Shown here piece by piece: positions 43,587 through 52,091 of a DNA stretch of 64,000 nucleotides. The DNA lies in the NCBI RefSeq assembly GCF_019160155.1, contig NZ_JAFNIH010000019.1, forward strand, positions 124,001 through 188,000, written 5' to 3'. Both the position numbers and the translations under genes were made by a program. The stretch comes from Pinisolibacter aquiterrae (lineage in GTDB: Bacteria > Pseudomonadota > Alphaproteobacteria > Rhizobiales > Ancalomicrobiaceae). Within the stretch, counting starts at the first letter, position 1. Every line of letters begins with the position of its first letter. Below the pieces are notes generated by a model, which saw only the letters and a program-made list of their open reading frames with translations, had not been told where the DNA came from and did no database searches.

Positions 43587-44762
43587 ATGGCGAGAACCGC
43601 CGAAGGATTGCGCGCCCATCGCGGCCCCGCCCTGCTCGCCGGTGGCTTCCGGCCCTTCTTCCTCCTCGCCGCCGCCTGGGCCGCGATCGCCATCCTCCTG
43701 TGGCTGCCGATCTGGGAGGGCCTGATCACCCTGCCGACCGCCTTCTCGCCACTCGATTGGCATGTCCACGAACTGCTCTACGGCTACGGCCCGGCCGCGA
43801 TCGCCGGCTTCCTCCTCACCGCGATCCCCAATTGGACCGGCCGCCTGCCGGTGGTCGGCCGGCCGCTCGCGCTCCTCGCCGGCCTCTGGGCACTCGGCCG
43901 CCTCGCCGTCTTCGTCTCCGCGGCGATCGGCGCGATCCCGGCGGCCGTCGTCGACGTCGCCTTTCTCGCCGCCCTCGCCTTCGTCGCCGGCCGCGAGGTC
44001 GTCGCCGGCAAGAACGGCCGCAACCTGAAGGTCGTCGGCCTGATCGTCCTCCTCGCCCTCGGCAACGCGATCTTCCACCTCGAGACGATCACCCGCGGCA
44101 CCGCCGCCTTCGGCCTGCGCATCGGCATCGCCGCGACGCTGATGCTGATCGTGATCATCGGCGGCCGCATCGTCCCGAGCTTCACCATCAACTGGCTGCG
44201 CAATCGCGGCCCCGGCGCCGCCGCCAGACCCTTCGCCCGCTTCGACATGGTGGTGAGCGGCGCGACCGCCGCCGCCCTCGCCCTCTGGGTCGCCTGGCCC
44301 GAGGGGCCGGTCACCGCCGGCGTGCTGCTGGTGACCGGCCTCGCCCATCTCGTCCGCCTCGCCCGTTGGGCCGGCTGGCGCACCTGGGACGAGAAGCTGG
44401 TGGTGGTGCTCCACGTCGCCTATCTCTTCGTCGCCCTCGGCTTCCTGCTGCTCGCCGCGAGCCTCTTCGGCGCGCCGCTCCTGCCCTCCGCCGCGCTCCA
44501 CGCCTGGACCGTCGGCGCCATCGGCCTGATGACGCTGGCGGTGATGACACGGGCGAGCCTCGGCCATACCGGCCGCCCGCTCCGCGCGACCCGGCCGATC
44601 GCCCTCCTCTATCTCGGCGGGCTCGTCGCCGCCCTCGCCCGCATCGCCATGGGGCTCGGCTCGGCGGAATTCCTGTTGCTCCACCTCGCCGCCGTCGGCT
44701 GGCTCGTCGCCTTCGCCGGCTTCGTGGTGATCTACGCCCCGATCCTCGCCCGGCCACGCTGA
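43587..44762 (+). CDS. nnrS: NnrS family heme-copper protein
   Basis: 391 residues with about twelve hydrophobic helices. NnrS in Rhodobacter and other denitrifiers is linked to nitric oxide tolerance. Typical parts are GGFRPFFLLAAAWA (about 19-32), WHVHELLYGYGPAAIAGFLLTAIPNWTGR (about 58-86), with metal-site histidines, and IIGGRIVPSFTINWLR near 190-205. GAAGGA is upstream of the ATG. It diverges from the MoaB/Mog gene, and its function in this strain is inferred. Confidence 0.92.
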   Translation: MARTAEGLRAHRGPALLAGGFRPFFLLAAAWAAIAILLWLPIWEGLITLPTAFSPLDWHVHELLYGYGPAAIAGFLLTAIPNWTGRLPVVGRPLALLAGLWALGRLAVFVSAAIGAIPAAVVDVAFLAALAFVAGREVVAGKNGRNLKVVGLIVLLALGNAIFHLETITRGTAAFGLRIGIAATLMLIVIIGGRIVPSFTINWLRNRGPGAAARPFARFDMVVSGATAAALALWVAWPEGPVTAGVLLVTGLAHLVRLARWAGWRTWDEKLVVVLHVAYLFVALGFLLLAASLFGAPLLPSAALHAWTVGAIGLMTLAVMTRASLGHTGRPLRATRPIALLYLGGLVAALARIAMGLGSAEFLLLHLAAVGWLVAFAGFVVIYAPILARPR

Positions 44763-44776
44763 GCCGAAACGGAAAC

Positions 44777-44802
44777 GGGGGGCGGTCCCGCGACCGCCCC
44801 CC
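44777..44802. terminator. Bidirectional hairpin between nnrS and the copper chaperone gene
   Basis: GGGGGGCGGTC and GACCGCCCCCC form a perfect 11-bp stem with a CCGC loop between convergent genes. No T tract follows, but stem and position suggest a shared terminator. Confidence 0.6.
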
Positions 44803-44839
44803 CCGTCTCTCGTCGTCCGTCGTCGCGATCGCGCCGCCG

Positions 44840-45331
44840 TCAGTGCCCCATCGGCTTCATGCCGGAATGGTCCATCGGCTTCGCCGCCATGTCCTGGACC
44901 TGGAACTCGACCTCGACCTTGCCGGCCTTCTCGAAGGCGAGCGTGCCCTTGAAGGTCTGCCCCGCCTCGAGCGGCTTCTTCAGACCGATGAACATCACGT
45001 GATAGCTGCCCGGCTTGAAGGCGACGCTGCCGCCGGCCGGAATGACGATGCCCTGGTCGAGCGGCTTCATCTTCATGATGCCGTCGATCACCGCCATCTC
45101 GTGTATCTCGACCTTGGCCGAGACGTCGGCGGAGGCCGACACCAGACGGTCCGGCGCGCCGCCGGAATTGGTGATGGTCATGTAGCCGGCACCGACCGGC
45201 GCCGACTTCGGCGTCGCCCGGCTCCAGGGATGATCGATCTTCAGCGCGCCGACCGTGTAGTCGTGGGCGAAGGCCGCGCCGGACGCGAGGACGAGGCCGG
45301 CGGCGAGAGCGAGTGTGCGGATGAGGGCCAT
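44840..45331 (-). CDS. PCu(A)C-type periplasmic copper chaperone
   Basis: 163 residues with a signal peptide ending AFA-H near residue 23. The mature cupredoxin-like domain has the PCu(A)C copper motif H-x-M near EIHEMAVIDGIMKM (about 76-89) and the HPWSRATP, GYMTITN and PGSYHVMFIGLKKPL blocks. A His/Met-rich C-terminus (MDHSGMKPMGH) could add a copper site. Delivers Cu to cytochrome oxidase subunit II in relatives. An upstream DUF2946-like gene is co-oriented. Confidence 0.92.
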   Translation of the reverse strand: MALIRTLALAAGLVLASGAAFAHDYTVGALKIDHPWSRATPKSAPVGAGYMTITNSGGAPDRLVSASADVSAKVEIHEMAVIDGIMKMKPLDQGIVIPAGGSVAFKPGSYHVMFIGLKKPLEAGQTFKGTLAFEKAGKVEVEFQVQDMAAKPMDHSGMKPMGH

Positions 45332-45465
45332 GATGGGTCTTTCTTGTGGAGCGTCGCTCGGTCGGCGGATCTCGCCGCGACCTCGATCGCGAACGAGAGC
45401 ACCGGACCATCGACCACACCGCCGAAGCGGCGTCATTGTCGTCGGATAAGTCGCAAGAATCGAGG

Positions 45466-45855
45466 TCACGCCCACCGTGGTGGCCCGCGCGCCCGCGCTC
45501 GCACCACACTCGCCGAACGCCAGGCCTCGGCGACGACCGTCACCGGCTCGATCCCGCGCCCCGGCGGCGGTGGCGGCACGATCTCCGCGACCGCCCCGAG
45601 GCCCGGCGCGGCGAAGAGAACGCAGGCGTCGCAGACCCGAAGCGTCGGCCCGCCCACGGGCGCGCCGTCCTTCGCCGACACCGGCCGCGACGCCACGCAG
45701 AACGAGCCGAAGGCGATGTTCGAGGAGCCGATCGTCGCCGTGGCCGCGTCGAACCCCGGCAACGGCCGATGCGCGAATCCGACGAGAATCGTCGCCACGG
45801 TGAGACACACCGCAGCCGCAAATCGCATCCAGGGTCGAGTTGCGCGTTCGATCAT
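45466..45855 (-). CDS. DUF2946-like membrane-anchored protein
   Basis: 129 residues. One hydrophobic helix (about 10-30) and then a periplasmic part with SFC and RVCDACVLFAAPG, a C-x-A-C arrangement as in DUF2946 proteins found with copper genes. The start is uncertain: ATG at 45855 gives 129 residues; the TTG at 45891 would give 141. I favour the ATG. A palindrome ATTCCGGAAT lies 17-26 bases upstream of it. It is 134 bases upstream of the copper chaperone gene, perhaps in one transcript. Confidence 0.6.
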   Translation of the reverse strand: MIERATRPWMRFAAAVCLTVATILVGFAHRPLPGFDAATATIGSSNIAFGSFCVASRPVSAKDGAPVGGPTLRVCDACVLFAAPGLGAVAEIVPPPPPGRGIEPVTVVAEAWRSASVVRARARGPPRWA

Positions 45856-45871
45856 GACGGGAGCTTGCGAA

Positions 45872-45881
45872 ATTCCGGAAT
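45872..45881. promoter_or_regulatory. Palindrome ATTCCGGAAT before the DUF2946-like gene
   Basis: A perfect 10-bp palindrome in the region upstream of the DUF2946-like start. If the earlier TTG start is right it falls in the coding region. A possible metal-regulator operator, not proven. Confidence 0.3.
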
Positions 45882-45974
45882 GTTCCGTCAATCCGCAACT
45901 CTCGCGACTCCCCGCCGCGCCCCCGGCCTTGCGTCGGAGCAGCCGGCGTGGTTACGGTGACGACAGGATGGTGC

Positions 45975-46215
45975 TGCGTCGGTGCTTCGCCGGCGCGCTG
46001 AAAAGGGAACACGGAAACGCGACGTCGCCGAGCGATCGACGCCGTCGGAAGCCGTGGCTGCCCCCGCAACTGTATGCGGAGAGGGTTCGGTCCCCGAGGG
46101 TCGCGGTCGCCGCGACCGGCCACTGATCTCCCCGAGTTCCACCCGGGGGCGCGAGATCGGGAAGGCTCGACCGAACCACGACGACCCGCGAGCCAGGAGA
46201 CCTGCCATCCGTCGT
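45975..46215 (+). promoter_or_regulatory. Cobalamin riboswitch
   Basis: A B12 riboswitch upstream of cbiM. Conserved pieces are GAAAAGGGAACACGG near 46009, GCTGCCCCCGCAACTGTA near 46058, GCCACTG near 46120, GGGAAGG near 46160 and the B12 box AGCCAGGAGACCTGCC at 46191-46206. It likely shuts off the cobalt transporter when cobalamin is plentiful, by hiding the cbiM start or terminating. The gap of 45856-46324 is otherwise without a gene. Confidence 0.93.
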
Positions 46216-46324
46216 TGCGTCGTTCGCGTCCCTCGGGCGGGGTGTCCCGGCAGACGTGCCCTTTGTTCCGAGGAAGCGGAACGGGCAATATCGGGCGGCG
46301 CGCTCGAAGTCAGAGGTGGACGAC

Positions 46325-46987
46325 ATGCACATCATGGAAGGTTTCCTCCCCGCGAGTCATGCGCTGGGATGGACCATCGTATCCGCACCCTTCGTCGTGG
46401 CCGGCGCGGTCTCCCTGCGCCGGATCCTGCGCGACCGCCCCGAGGCGCGCCTGACGCTGGCCGCCGCCGGCGCCTTCACCTTCGTTCTCTCGGCCCTGAA
46501 GCTGCCGAGCGTCACTGGCTCCTGCTCCCACCCGACCGGCACCGGCCTCGGCGCGATCGCCTTCGGCCCCTCGGTGATGGCGCTGATCGGCACCATCGTC
46601 CTGCTGTTCCAGGCGCTGCTTCTCGCCCACGGCGGCCTGACCACTCTCGGCGCCAACGTCTTCTCCATGGCGATCGTCGGCCCCTGGGTCGGCTGGGCCG
46701 CCTGGAAGGCCGCCTCCGCCGTCGGACTGCCGGCCTCCGTCGGGGTCTTCCTCGGCGCCGCGCTGGCCGATCTCTCGACCTATCTGGTGACCTCCTTCGA
46801 GCTCGCCCTCGCCTTCCCCGATCCGGCGTCCGGCTTCTTCGGTGCCTTCGTCAAGTTCGCCGGCATCTTCGCGGTGACGCAGGTTCCGCTGGCGATCGCC
46901 GAGGGTCTCCTGGTGATCGTGGTGATGAACGCCCTGATCGGCCGCCTGCCCGGCCGCATCGACGGCACGATCGCGGGAGTGCGCTGA
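46325..46987 (+). CDS. cbiM: Energy-coupling factor cobalt transporter, substrate-binding subunit CbiM
   Basis: The membrane substrate-specific S-component for Co2+. 220 residues with the N-terminal cobalt-binding [16 protein letters not shown] (Met-His-Ile loop), the conserved [19 protein letters not shown] near 58-76, and [26 protein letters not shown] near 97-122. The N-terminal His lies next to the Met, as required. First gene of the riboswitch-controlled cbiMNQO operon. Confidence 0.97.
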   Translation: MHIMEGFLPASHALGWTIVSAPFVVAGAVSLRRILRDRPEARLTLAAAGAFTFVLSALKLPSVTGSCSHPTGTGLGAIAFGPSVMALIGTIVLLFQALLLAHGGLTTLGANVFSMAIVGPWVGWAAWKAASAVGLPASVGVFLGAALADLSTYLVTSFELALAFPDPASGFFGAFVKFAGIFAVTQVPLAIAEGLLVIVVMNALIGRLPGRIDGTIAGVR

Positions 46988-46988
46988 C

Positions 46989-47291
46989 ATGACCTCGACC
47001 CTCACCCCCCGCACCTCGATCATCCTCCTCCTGCTCGCCGCCGCGCTCGTCGCCGCCCCGATGATCCTGCCGATCACCGGCGAATTCAGCGGCACCGACG
47101 ACGTCGGCTCCAAGGCGATCGAGGCCTCCCATCCCGGCTATGTCCGCTGGACGCAACCCTTCTGGGAGCCGCCCTCGAAGGAGATCGAGAGCACGATCTT
47201 CGCGCTCGAGGCGGCGATCGGTGCCGGCATTCTCGGCTACGTCATCGGTCGTCGTCACGGGAGCCGCCGTCGCGATGACACCGATCGATAG
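46989..47291 (+). CDS. cbiN: CbiN, cobalt transport subunit
   Basis: 100 residues with two hydrophobic segments (about 10-28 and 69-86) linked by an extracytoplasmic loop that includes SGTDDVGSKAIE and YVRWTQPFWEPPS. CbiN aids transport by CbiM. It starts one base after the cbiM stop and overlaps cbiQ by 17 bases. Confidence 0.92.
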   Translation: MTSTLTPRTSIILLLLAAALVAAPMILPITGEFSGTDDVGSKAIEASHPGYVRWTQPFWEPPSKEIESTIFALEAAIGAGILGYVIGRRHGSRRRDDTDR

Positions 47292-48045
47292 GATCGCCGC
47301 CACCAACCGCTGGCGCGATCACTCGATCACCGAGAAGGCCCTGCTCGGGCTCGGTCTTCTCGGCCTCGCGCTGACGACTCCGCCCTGGCCGACCGCCGTC
47401 GCCGTCCTCGCCGTCGCCACCCTCGCGGTGACGCGCGGGGCCGGTGTGCCGGTTCGCGTCTGGGTCAAGATCCTCGCCGCCCCGCTCGGCTTCGTGCTGA
47501 CGGGCGCGGCGACGCTCCTGATCGAACTCGGGCCGCACGGGATCGGCTTCGCCGCCGACGGACTGCCGCGCGCCGCCGGGCTGACGCTGCGCGCCACCGC
47601 CGCCGTCTCCGGCCTCCTCACCCTGACGCTGACCACCCCGGCCACCGACCTCGTCGCCGGCCTGCGGCGGTGGAAGGTCCCCGCCGAAATCGTCGAGATC
47701 GCGCTGCTGACCCATCGTTTCCTGCTCCTCGCCGGCGACACCGCGAGCGCCATGCACACCGCCCAGACCGCCCGCCTCGGCCATGTCGACTGGCGCCGCC
47801 GCATCCGCTCGACCGGGCTCCTCGCGGCCAATCTCCTGCCGCGCACCCTCGACCGCGCCCGCCGCCTCGAGACCGGCCTCGCCGCGCGCGGCTGGAACGG
47901 CGCCTCGCTGGCGGTGCTGACGCCGAAGCGCCCGGTCTCGCCGCGACGCCTCGCCGCGATCGTGGCGACGCTCGCCGCCCTCGCCGCGCTCGGCCTCGCC
48001 GACGCCGACGGCCTCCTTCCCATGCTCGGGATGTTGCCCGCATGA
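47275..48045 (+). CDS. cbiQ: CbiQ, energy-coupling factor transmembrane subunit
   Basis: 256 residues, the T-component that links CbiM to the ATPase. It has about five helices and the signature coupling segments AQTARLGHVDWRRRIRSTGLL and ARRLETGLAARGWNG near 157-199, which match the two Ala-Arg-Gly motifs. Overlaps cbiN and cbiO. Confidence 0.93.
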   Translation: MTPIDRIAATNRWRDHSITEKALLGLGLLGLALTTPPWPTAVAVLAVATLAVTRGAGVPVRVWVKILAAPLGFVLTGAATLLIELGPHGIGFAADGLPRAAGLTLRATAAVSGLLTLTLTTPATDLVAGLRRWKVPAEIVEIALLTHRFLLLAGDTASAMHTAQTARLGHVDWRRRIRSTGLLAANLLPRTLDRARRLETGLAARGWNGASLAVLTPKRPVSPRRLAAIVATLAALAALGLADADGLLPMLGMLPA

Positions 48046-48773
48046 GCCTGCTCGCGGCGGAAGCCCTCACCTACGTCTATCCCGGCGGCGTCCCCGCCCT
48101 CGACGCGATCGATCTCGAGATCGCACGCGGCCGCCGCCTCGCCGTGCTCGGCCCCAATGGCGCCGGCAAGACCACGCTGCTGCTCCACCTCAACGGCACC
48201 TTGCGGCCGACCACCGGCCGCATCCTCCTCGAAGGTGCCGCCGTCGACTGGAGCCGCGCCGGCCTCTCCGCCTGGCGCCGCCGCGTCGGCCTCGTCCTCC
48301 AGGACGCCGACGACCAGCTCTTCGCCCCGACCGTGTTCGAGGACGTCTCCTTCGGCCCGCTCAATCTCGGTCTCGGCGAAGCGGAGGCGAAGGCGCGGGT
48401 CGAGGAGGCGCTGACGGCCCTCGGCATCGCCGATCTCGCCGGCCGCGCCACCCACATGCTCTCCTTCGGCCAGAAGAAACGCGCCGCCATCGCCGGCGCC
48501 ATCGCCATGCGGCCGGAGATCCTGCTGCTCGACGAGCCGACCGCCGGCCTCGACGCCCGCTCCGCCCGCCGCCTCCTCGCCACCCTCGAGGAGCTGGAGG
48601 CACGCGGCACCACCCTGGTCTTCACCACCCACGACGTGGCGATGGCCCATCGCTTCGCCCATGACGCGGTGCTCTTCGCCGACGGCCGCATCGTCGCGCG
48701 CGGCCCGGCGTCCGAGCTGCTGGTCGACGCCGAGGTGATGGATCGCGCGGGGTTGGACGCGGTCGAGGGGTGA
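48042..48773 (+). CDS. cbiO: CbiO, energy-coupling factor ATPase
   Basis: 243 residues of the ABC type. Walker A GPNGAGKTT at 37-45, Q-loop VLQDADDQLFAPTVFEDV, signature LSFGQKKR (phenylalanine in place of the usual glycine) and Walker B ILLLDEPTAGLD are present, with the H-loop TTHD. Drives cobalt uptake through CbiMNQ. The start overlaps cbiQ by four bases. Confidence 0.95.
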   Translation: MSLLAAEALTYVYPGGVPALDAIDLEIARGRRLAVLGPNGAGKTTLLLHLNGTLRPTTGRILLEGAAVDWSRAGLSAWRRRVGLVLQDADDQLFAPTVFEDVSFGPLNLGLGEAEAKARVEEALTALGIADLAGRATHMLSFGQKKRAAIAGAIAMRPEILLLDEPTAGLDARSARRLLATLEELEARGTTLVFTTHDVAMAHRFAHDAVLFADGRIVARGPASELLVDAEVMDRAGLDAVEG

Positions 48774-48777
48774 GACC

Positions 48778-49197
48778 TCACACCGCCCAGAAGGCGACGG
48801 CGCCCGCCGGCAACTCGGCGAGCACCCGGTCGAAGGCCGCTTCGTCGACGACGCCGCGCAGGGCCGCGGCGACGTCGGTGATGGCGGTGTCGGGCGCGAA
48901 ATTGTGGTGGACGCGCAGCGAACGAACCTCTTCGGTCGCCGCCGCGCGATCGACGAAGGGGACGGGCGCCGCCTCGACGTCCCAGTCGACCACGAACAAG
49001 GCGCGCAACACGGGCGGCAGCACCGCCGCGAAACGCAGCCCCTCGGCGACCGTCAGGCGTCGGCGGAAGACCCGAAGCACCCCGTCCACCATGGTCCAGG
49101 TCTGATTGCGGGTCGTGAGCCCGGCCCGCTCCCCGGCGATCGCCAGGAAGCGCTCGAAGTCGTCGGAGGCGTGCTGATACTCCATCGGAATGGGCAT
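48778..49197 (-). CDS. DUF2267 domain-containing protein
   Basis: 139 residues with the pattern of DUF2267, MEYQHASDDFERFLAIAGERAGL near 5-27, TMVDGVLRVFRRRLTVAEGLRFAAVLPPVLRALFV near 35-69 and the helical C-terminus. No function is known. It is 17 bases downstream of oxyR in the same direction, so probably co-transcribed, and is convergent with cbiO. Confidence 0.85.
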   Translation of the reverse strand: MPIPMEYQHASDDFERFLAIAGERAGLTTRNQTWTMVDGVLRVFRRRLTVAEGLRFAAVLPPVLRALFVVDWDVEAAPVPFVDRAAATEEVRSLRVHHNFAPDTAITDVAAALRGVVDEAAFDRVLAELPAGAVAFWAV

Positions 49198-49214
49198 CGC
49201 CGCCTCCCCCACCC

Positions 49215-50132
49215 TCACCCGTCGAGCCGTTCCACGCCTTCCGGCACACCCTTGCGGATCATCGCCGCGAGCAGCGCCAGCGCCTGTTGGCGCGGCGTGT
49301 TGGCCCGATGCACCAGCCGGACCCGGCGGAAATGGTGGTCGCCCTCGAGCGGCCGCGTCTCCAGCTTGCCGACCAGACCGATGTCGTTGCCGACCGCCAG
49401 ACGCGGCACCAGGGTGATGCCGTAATTGGCGGCGGTCAGATGCAGCAGCGTTTCCAGCGACGTGGCGCGAATGTCCGCCCCCGCCCCTTCGCCGCGATCG
49501 GGATGACCGCAGAATTCGAGCGCCTGATCGCGCAGGCAATGGCCGTCGGCGAGCAGCAGCAACGACTTCGGATCGAGATCGGCGGCGTGGATCGTCTCCC
49601 GCGCGGCGAGCGGATGGCCGGGCGGCAGCACCACCCAGAACGGCTCGTCGAAGAGAAGATGCGAGGTGAGGCGCGAATCGCCCGGGTCGGAGGCGATGAT
49701 CGCCGCCTCGAGCCGCCCCTCGGTCAGCGCCTGCAGGAGATTGGCGGTCAGATCCTCGTAGAGCATCAGGGGGGCCGCCGGCAGCGCCTCCGCCGCGATC
49801 GGCAGCACGAAGGGCATCAGATAGGGCGCCAGCGTCGGGATCACCCCGAGCCTGAGCGGCCCGGCCAGCGGATCGCGCGAAGCGCGCGCCAGCGCCGTGA
49901 TGTCGTCGGCCGAGGAGACCGCGCGGCGCGCATGGGCGAGAATCTGTTCCCCGACCGGGGTCGGCCGGATCGAACGGCCCACCCGCTCGAAGATCCGGAC
50001 CCCCAATTCGTCCTCGAGCTTGAGGATCTGGCCCGAAAGGGTCGGCTGCGACACGTGGCAGGCCTCCGCCGCGCGCCCGAAATGGCCGAGATCGGCCACC
50101 GCCAGAACATATTGCAGATCGCGCAGGTTCAT
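49215..50132 (-). CDS. oxyR: OxyR-like LysR hydrogen peroxide sensor
   Basis: 305 residues. A winged HTH at 1-60 (MNLRDLQYVLAVADLGHFGRAAE, HVSQPTLSGQILKLEDELG) precedes the regulatory domain. The redox pair is Cys199 in DGHCLRDQ and Cys208 in LEFCG, the same numbers as in E. coli OxyR. ATG at 50132 is chosen; the frame extends to 50216. It is divergent from the FtrABCD operon and upstream of DUF2267. Confidence 0.94.
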   Translation of the reverse strand: MNLRDLQYVLAVADLGHFGRAAEACHVSQPTLSGQILKLEDELGVRIFERVGRSIRPTPVGEQILAHARRAVSSADDITALARASRDPLAGPLRLGVIPTLAPYLMPFVLPIAAEALPAAPLMLYEDLTANLLQALTEGRLEAAIIASDPGDSRLTSHLLFDEPFWVVLPPGHPLAARETIHAADLDPKSLLLLADGHCLRDQALEFCGHPDRGEGAGADIRATSLETLLHLTAANYGITLVPRLAVGNDIGLVGKLETRPLEGDHHFRRVRLVHRANTPRQQALALLAAMIRKGVPEGVERLDG

Positions 50133-50271
50133 CGATCGGCTCCCGCTGACGCCGCATATCGATCGGCGCAGACGATTATGATCACAAATCGGATCCGCCA
50201 AATCAATCGAATTCAACCCTACCTCTAGCGCCGGGGCGCTCGCACGCTTCGGTGCCTACGGAATTTCACGA

Positions 50272-50311
50272 TTGACCTCGCGCCCACAGATGCTATTGAA
50301 TATGACAATCA
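50272..50311 (+). promoter_or_regulatory. ftr promoter with iron-type operator (TGA-N9-TCA)
   Basis: A -35-like TTGACC at 50272-50277 is 16-17 bases from TATTGA/ATTGAA at 50294-50300. TGA at 50297 and TCA at 50309 flank nine bases, matching the iron-responsive operator recognised by RirA in rhizobia. It overlaps the -10, as a repressor site would. Confidence 0.65.
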
Positions 50312-50331
50312 CTCGCAAATAGGAGGGCTTC

Positions 50332-50868
50332 ATGCCGTCTCGTATCGCTTTCGCCTCGTTCCTCGTGCTCGCCTCCACCGCCCTCGCCGAGGCCAAGGAA
50401 TATCCGATCGGCAAGCCCCAGACCAAGGCCGGTCTCGAGGTCGCCGCCGTCTATCTCCAGCCGATCGAGATGGAACCGGCCGGCATGATGAAGGCGACCG
50501 CCGACAGCGACATCCATCTCGAGGCCGACATCAAGGCGACCAAGGACAACAAGAACGGTTTCGCCAAGGGCGATTGGGTCCCCTATCTGGTCATCGAGTT
50601 CGCCCTGACCAAGGACGGCAAGGAAGTCGCCAAGGGTCCGTTCATGCCGATGGTCGCCAACGACGGCCCCCACTACGGCGACAACGTCAAGCTCGCCGGC
50701 AACGGCAAATACGAGCTGACCCTCAAGGTCGCCCCGCCCTCCGCCGACATGCACGCCCATTTCGGCCGCCACGTCGACAAGGAGACCGGCGTCGGTCCGT
50801 GGTTCGAGCCGTTCGAGCTGAAGTACGATTTCGTCTACGCCGGCACGGGGAAGAAAGGTGGCTACTGA
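50332..50868 (+). CDS. ftrA: Periplasmic iron-binding protein FtrA/P19 family
   Basis: 178 residues of the P19/Tp34 family, ferrous iron-binding proteins that work with Ftr1-type permeases. A signal peptide ends near ALAEAK (residue 20). Metal-binding pieces EVAAVYLQPIEMEP, MMKATADSDIHLEADI and PHYGDN, ADMHAHFGRHVDKETGVGPWF fit the copper/iron site of the family. AGGAGGG lies five bases before the ATG. First gene of the ftrABCD operon. Confidence 0.93.
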   Translation: MPSRIAFASFLVLASTALAEAKEYPIGKPQTKAGLEVAAVYLQPIEMEPAGMMKATADSDIHLEADIKATKDNKNGFAKGDWVPYLVIEFALTKDGKEVAKGPFMPMVANDGPHYGDNVKLAGNGKYELTLKVAPPSADMHAHFGRHVDKETGVGPWFEPFELKYDFVYAGTGKKGGY

Positions 50869-51238
50869 TCGCGACCACAGCCTCTCGCGAGGCCTCTTCG
50901 TCCTGCGCCTGATCGGCGCGGGGCTCGTGCTCGCCGCGGTCGCCATGGGGCTTCCGCAGACGGCGCGAGCCGACGACCCCGTCTTCCGCATCGTCTTCGA
51001 GGACGGGAAGATGACGCCGTCGCGCCTCGAGGTCCCCGCCGACACTCGCATCGAGCTGGAGCTCGTCAACGCCGGCAAGACCCCGGCCGAGTTCGAGAGC
51101 CTGCCGCTGCGCAAGGAGAAGGTGATCGCCCCCGGCGTCACCACCTCCATGGTGATCAAGGGCCTCGACCCCGGCGAATATTCCTTCTTCGACGATTTTC
51201 ATCCCGATGCGCCGCCCGCGGTGCTGATCGCCAAGTGA
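50858..51238 (+). CDS. ftrB: Cupredoxin-domain protein FtrB-like
   Basis: 126 residues. A hydrophobic signal segment (about 12-32) ends near ARA, followed by a cupredoxin-like domain with EDGKMTPSRLEVPADTRIELELVNAGKTPAEFES and DPGEYSFFDDFHPDAPP. It may oxidise Fe(II) for the permease. Start is GTG at 50858, overlapping ftrA by 11 bases; GAAAG is upstream. Confidence 0.85.
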   Translation: MATDRDHSLSRGLFVLRLIGAGLVLAAVAMGLPQTARADDPVFRIVFEDGKMTPSRLEVPADTRIELELVNAGKTPAEFESLPLRKEKVIAPGVTTSMVIKGLDPGEYSFFDDFHPDAPPAVLIAK

Positions 51239-51254
51239 CGAGAGACCGAGCCGG

Positions 51255-52091
51255 ATGCAGGGCAACGTGATCTTCGTGGTGTGGCGGGAGAGTGTCGAGG
51301 CGTTGCTCGTCGTCGGCATTCTCCAGTCCTGGCTCTCCACCAACGCGCCCGACGCCCGCCGCGCCCGCGCCTTCCTGTGGTCGGGCGTGGCCGCCGGTCT
51401 CGCCGTCGCGGGCCTCCTCGGCTGGGCGCTGATCGCCCTCACCGAGGCCCTCTCCGACACCGCCCAGGAGATCCTGCGCACCGGCCTCGTCCTGGTCGCC
51501 GCCGCGCTGATCCTGCAGATGGTCGTATGGATGCGCCGCCACGGCCGCACCCTGAAGCGCGATCTCGAGGGCTCGCTCGACAAGGCCGTCGCCACCGAGA
51601 ACTGGTGGGGCGTCTTCCTCCTCGCGCTGATCGCCATCGCCCGCGAGGGAAGCGAGACCGTCGTCTTCCTCACCGGCATCCTCTCCGTCGACCTCGGCGG
51701 CGGCCGGCTCGGTGCGATCGCCGCCGCCGGCCTCGGCCTCGTCGCGGCGCTGGCGACCTACGCCGCGTTGCAGATCGGCGCCCGTTTCCTCTCCTGGCGT
51801 CTGTTCTTCCGCATCACCGAGACCATGCTGCTGTTCCTCGCCCTGGCGCTGCTGATGACCGGCGTCGACGGCCTCGTCGAACTCGACGTGGTGCCGCGCC
51901 TGTCGCGCCGATTGTGGGACACCTCGATGATCCTCTCCGACGGCGGCGCCTTCGGCGGCCTCGTCTCCGGTCTCACCGGCTATCGCGCCCGGCCCGACCT
52001 CACCCAGCTCTTGGTCTTCCTCTCCTATTGGATCCTCGTGCCATGGCTCTTGTCGCGCCCGCGCCGGTCGACCGTCCCGAACCCGACGTGA
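51255..52091 (+). CDS. ftrC: FTR1 family iron permease FtrC
   Basis: 278 residues with about seven helices. Two iron-binding motifs of Ftr1 are present: RESVE at 11-15 and REGSE at 130-134. It imports Fe(III) or Fe(II)-derived iron across the inner membrane. The 3' end overlaps ftrD by 49 bases. Confidence 0.93.
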   Translation: MQGNVIFVVWRESVEALLVVGILQSWLSTNAPDARRARAFLWSGVAAGLAVAGLLGWALIALTEALSDTAQEILRTGLVLVAAALILQMVVWMRRHGRTLKRDLEGSLDKAVATENWWGVFLLALIAIAREGSETVVFLTGILSVDLGGGRLGAIAAAGLGLVAALATYAALQIGARFLSWRLFFRITETMLLFLALALLMTGVDGLVELDVVPRLSRRLWDTSMILSDGGAFGGLVSGLTGYRARPDLTQLLVFLSYWILVPWLLSRPRRSTVPNPT

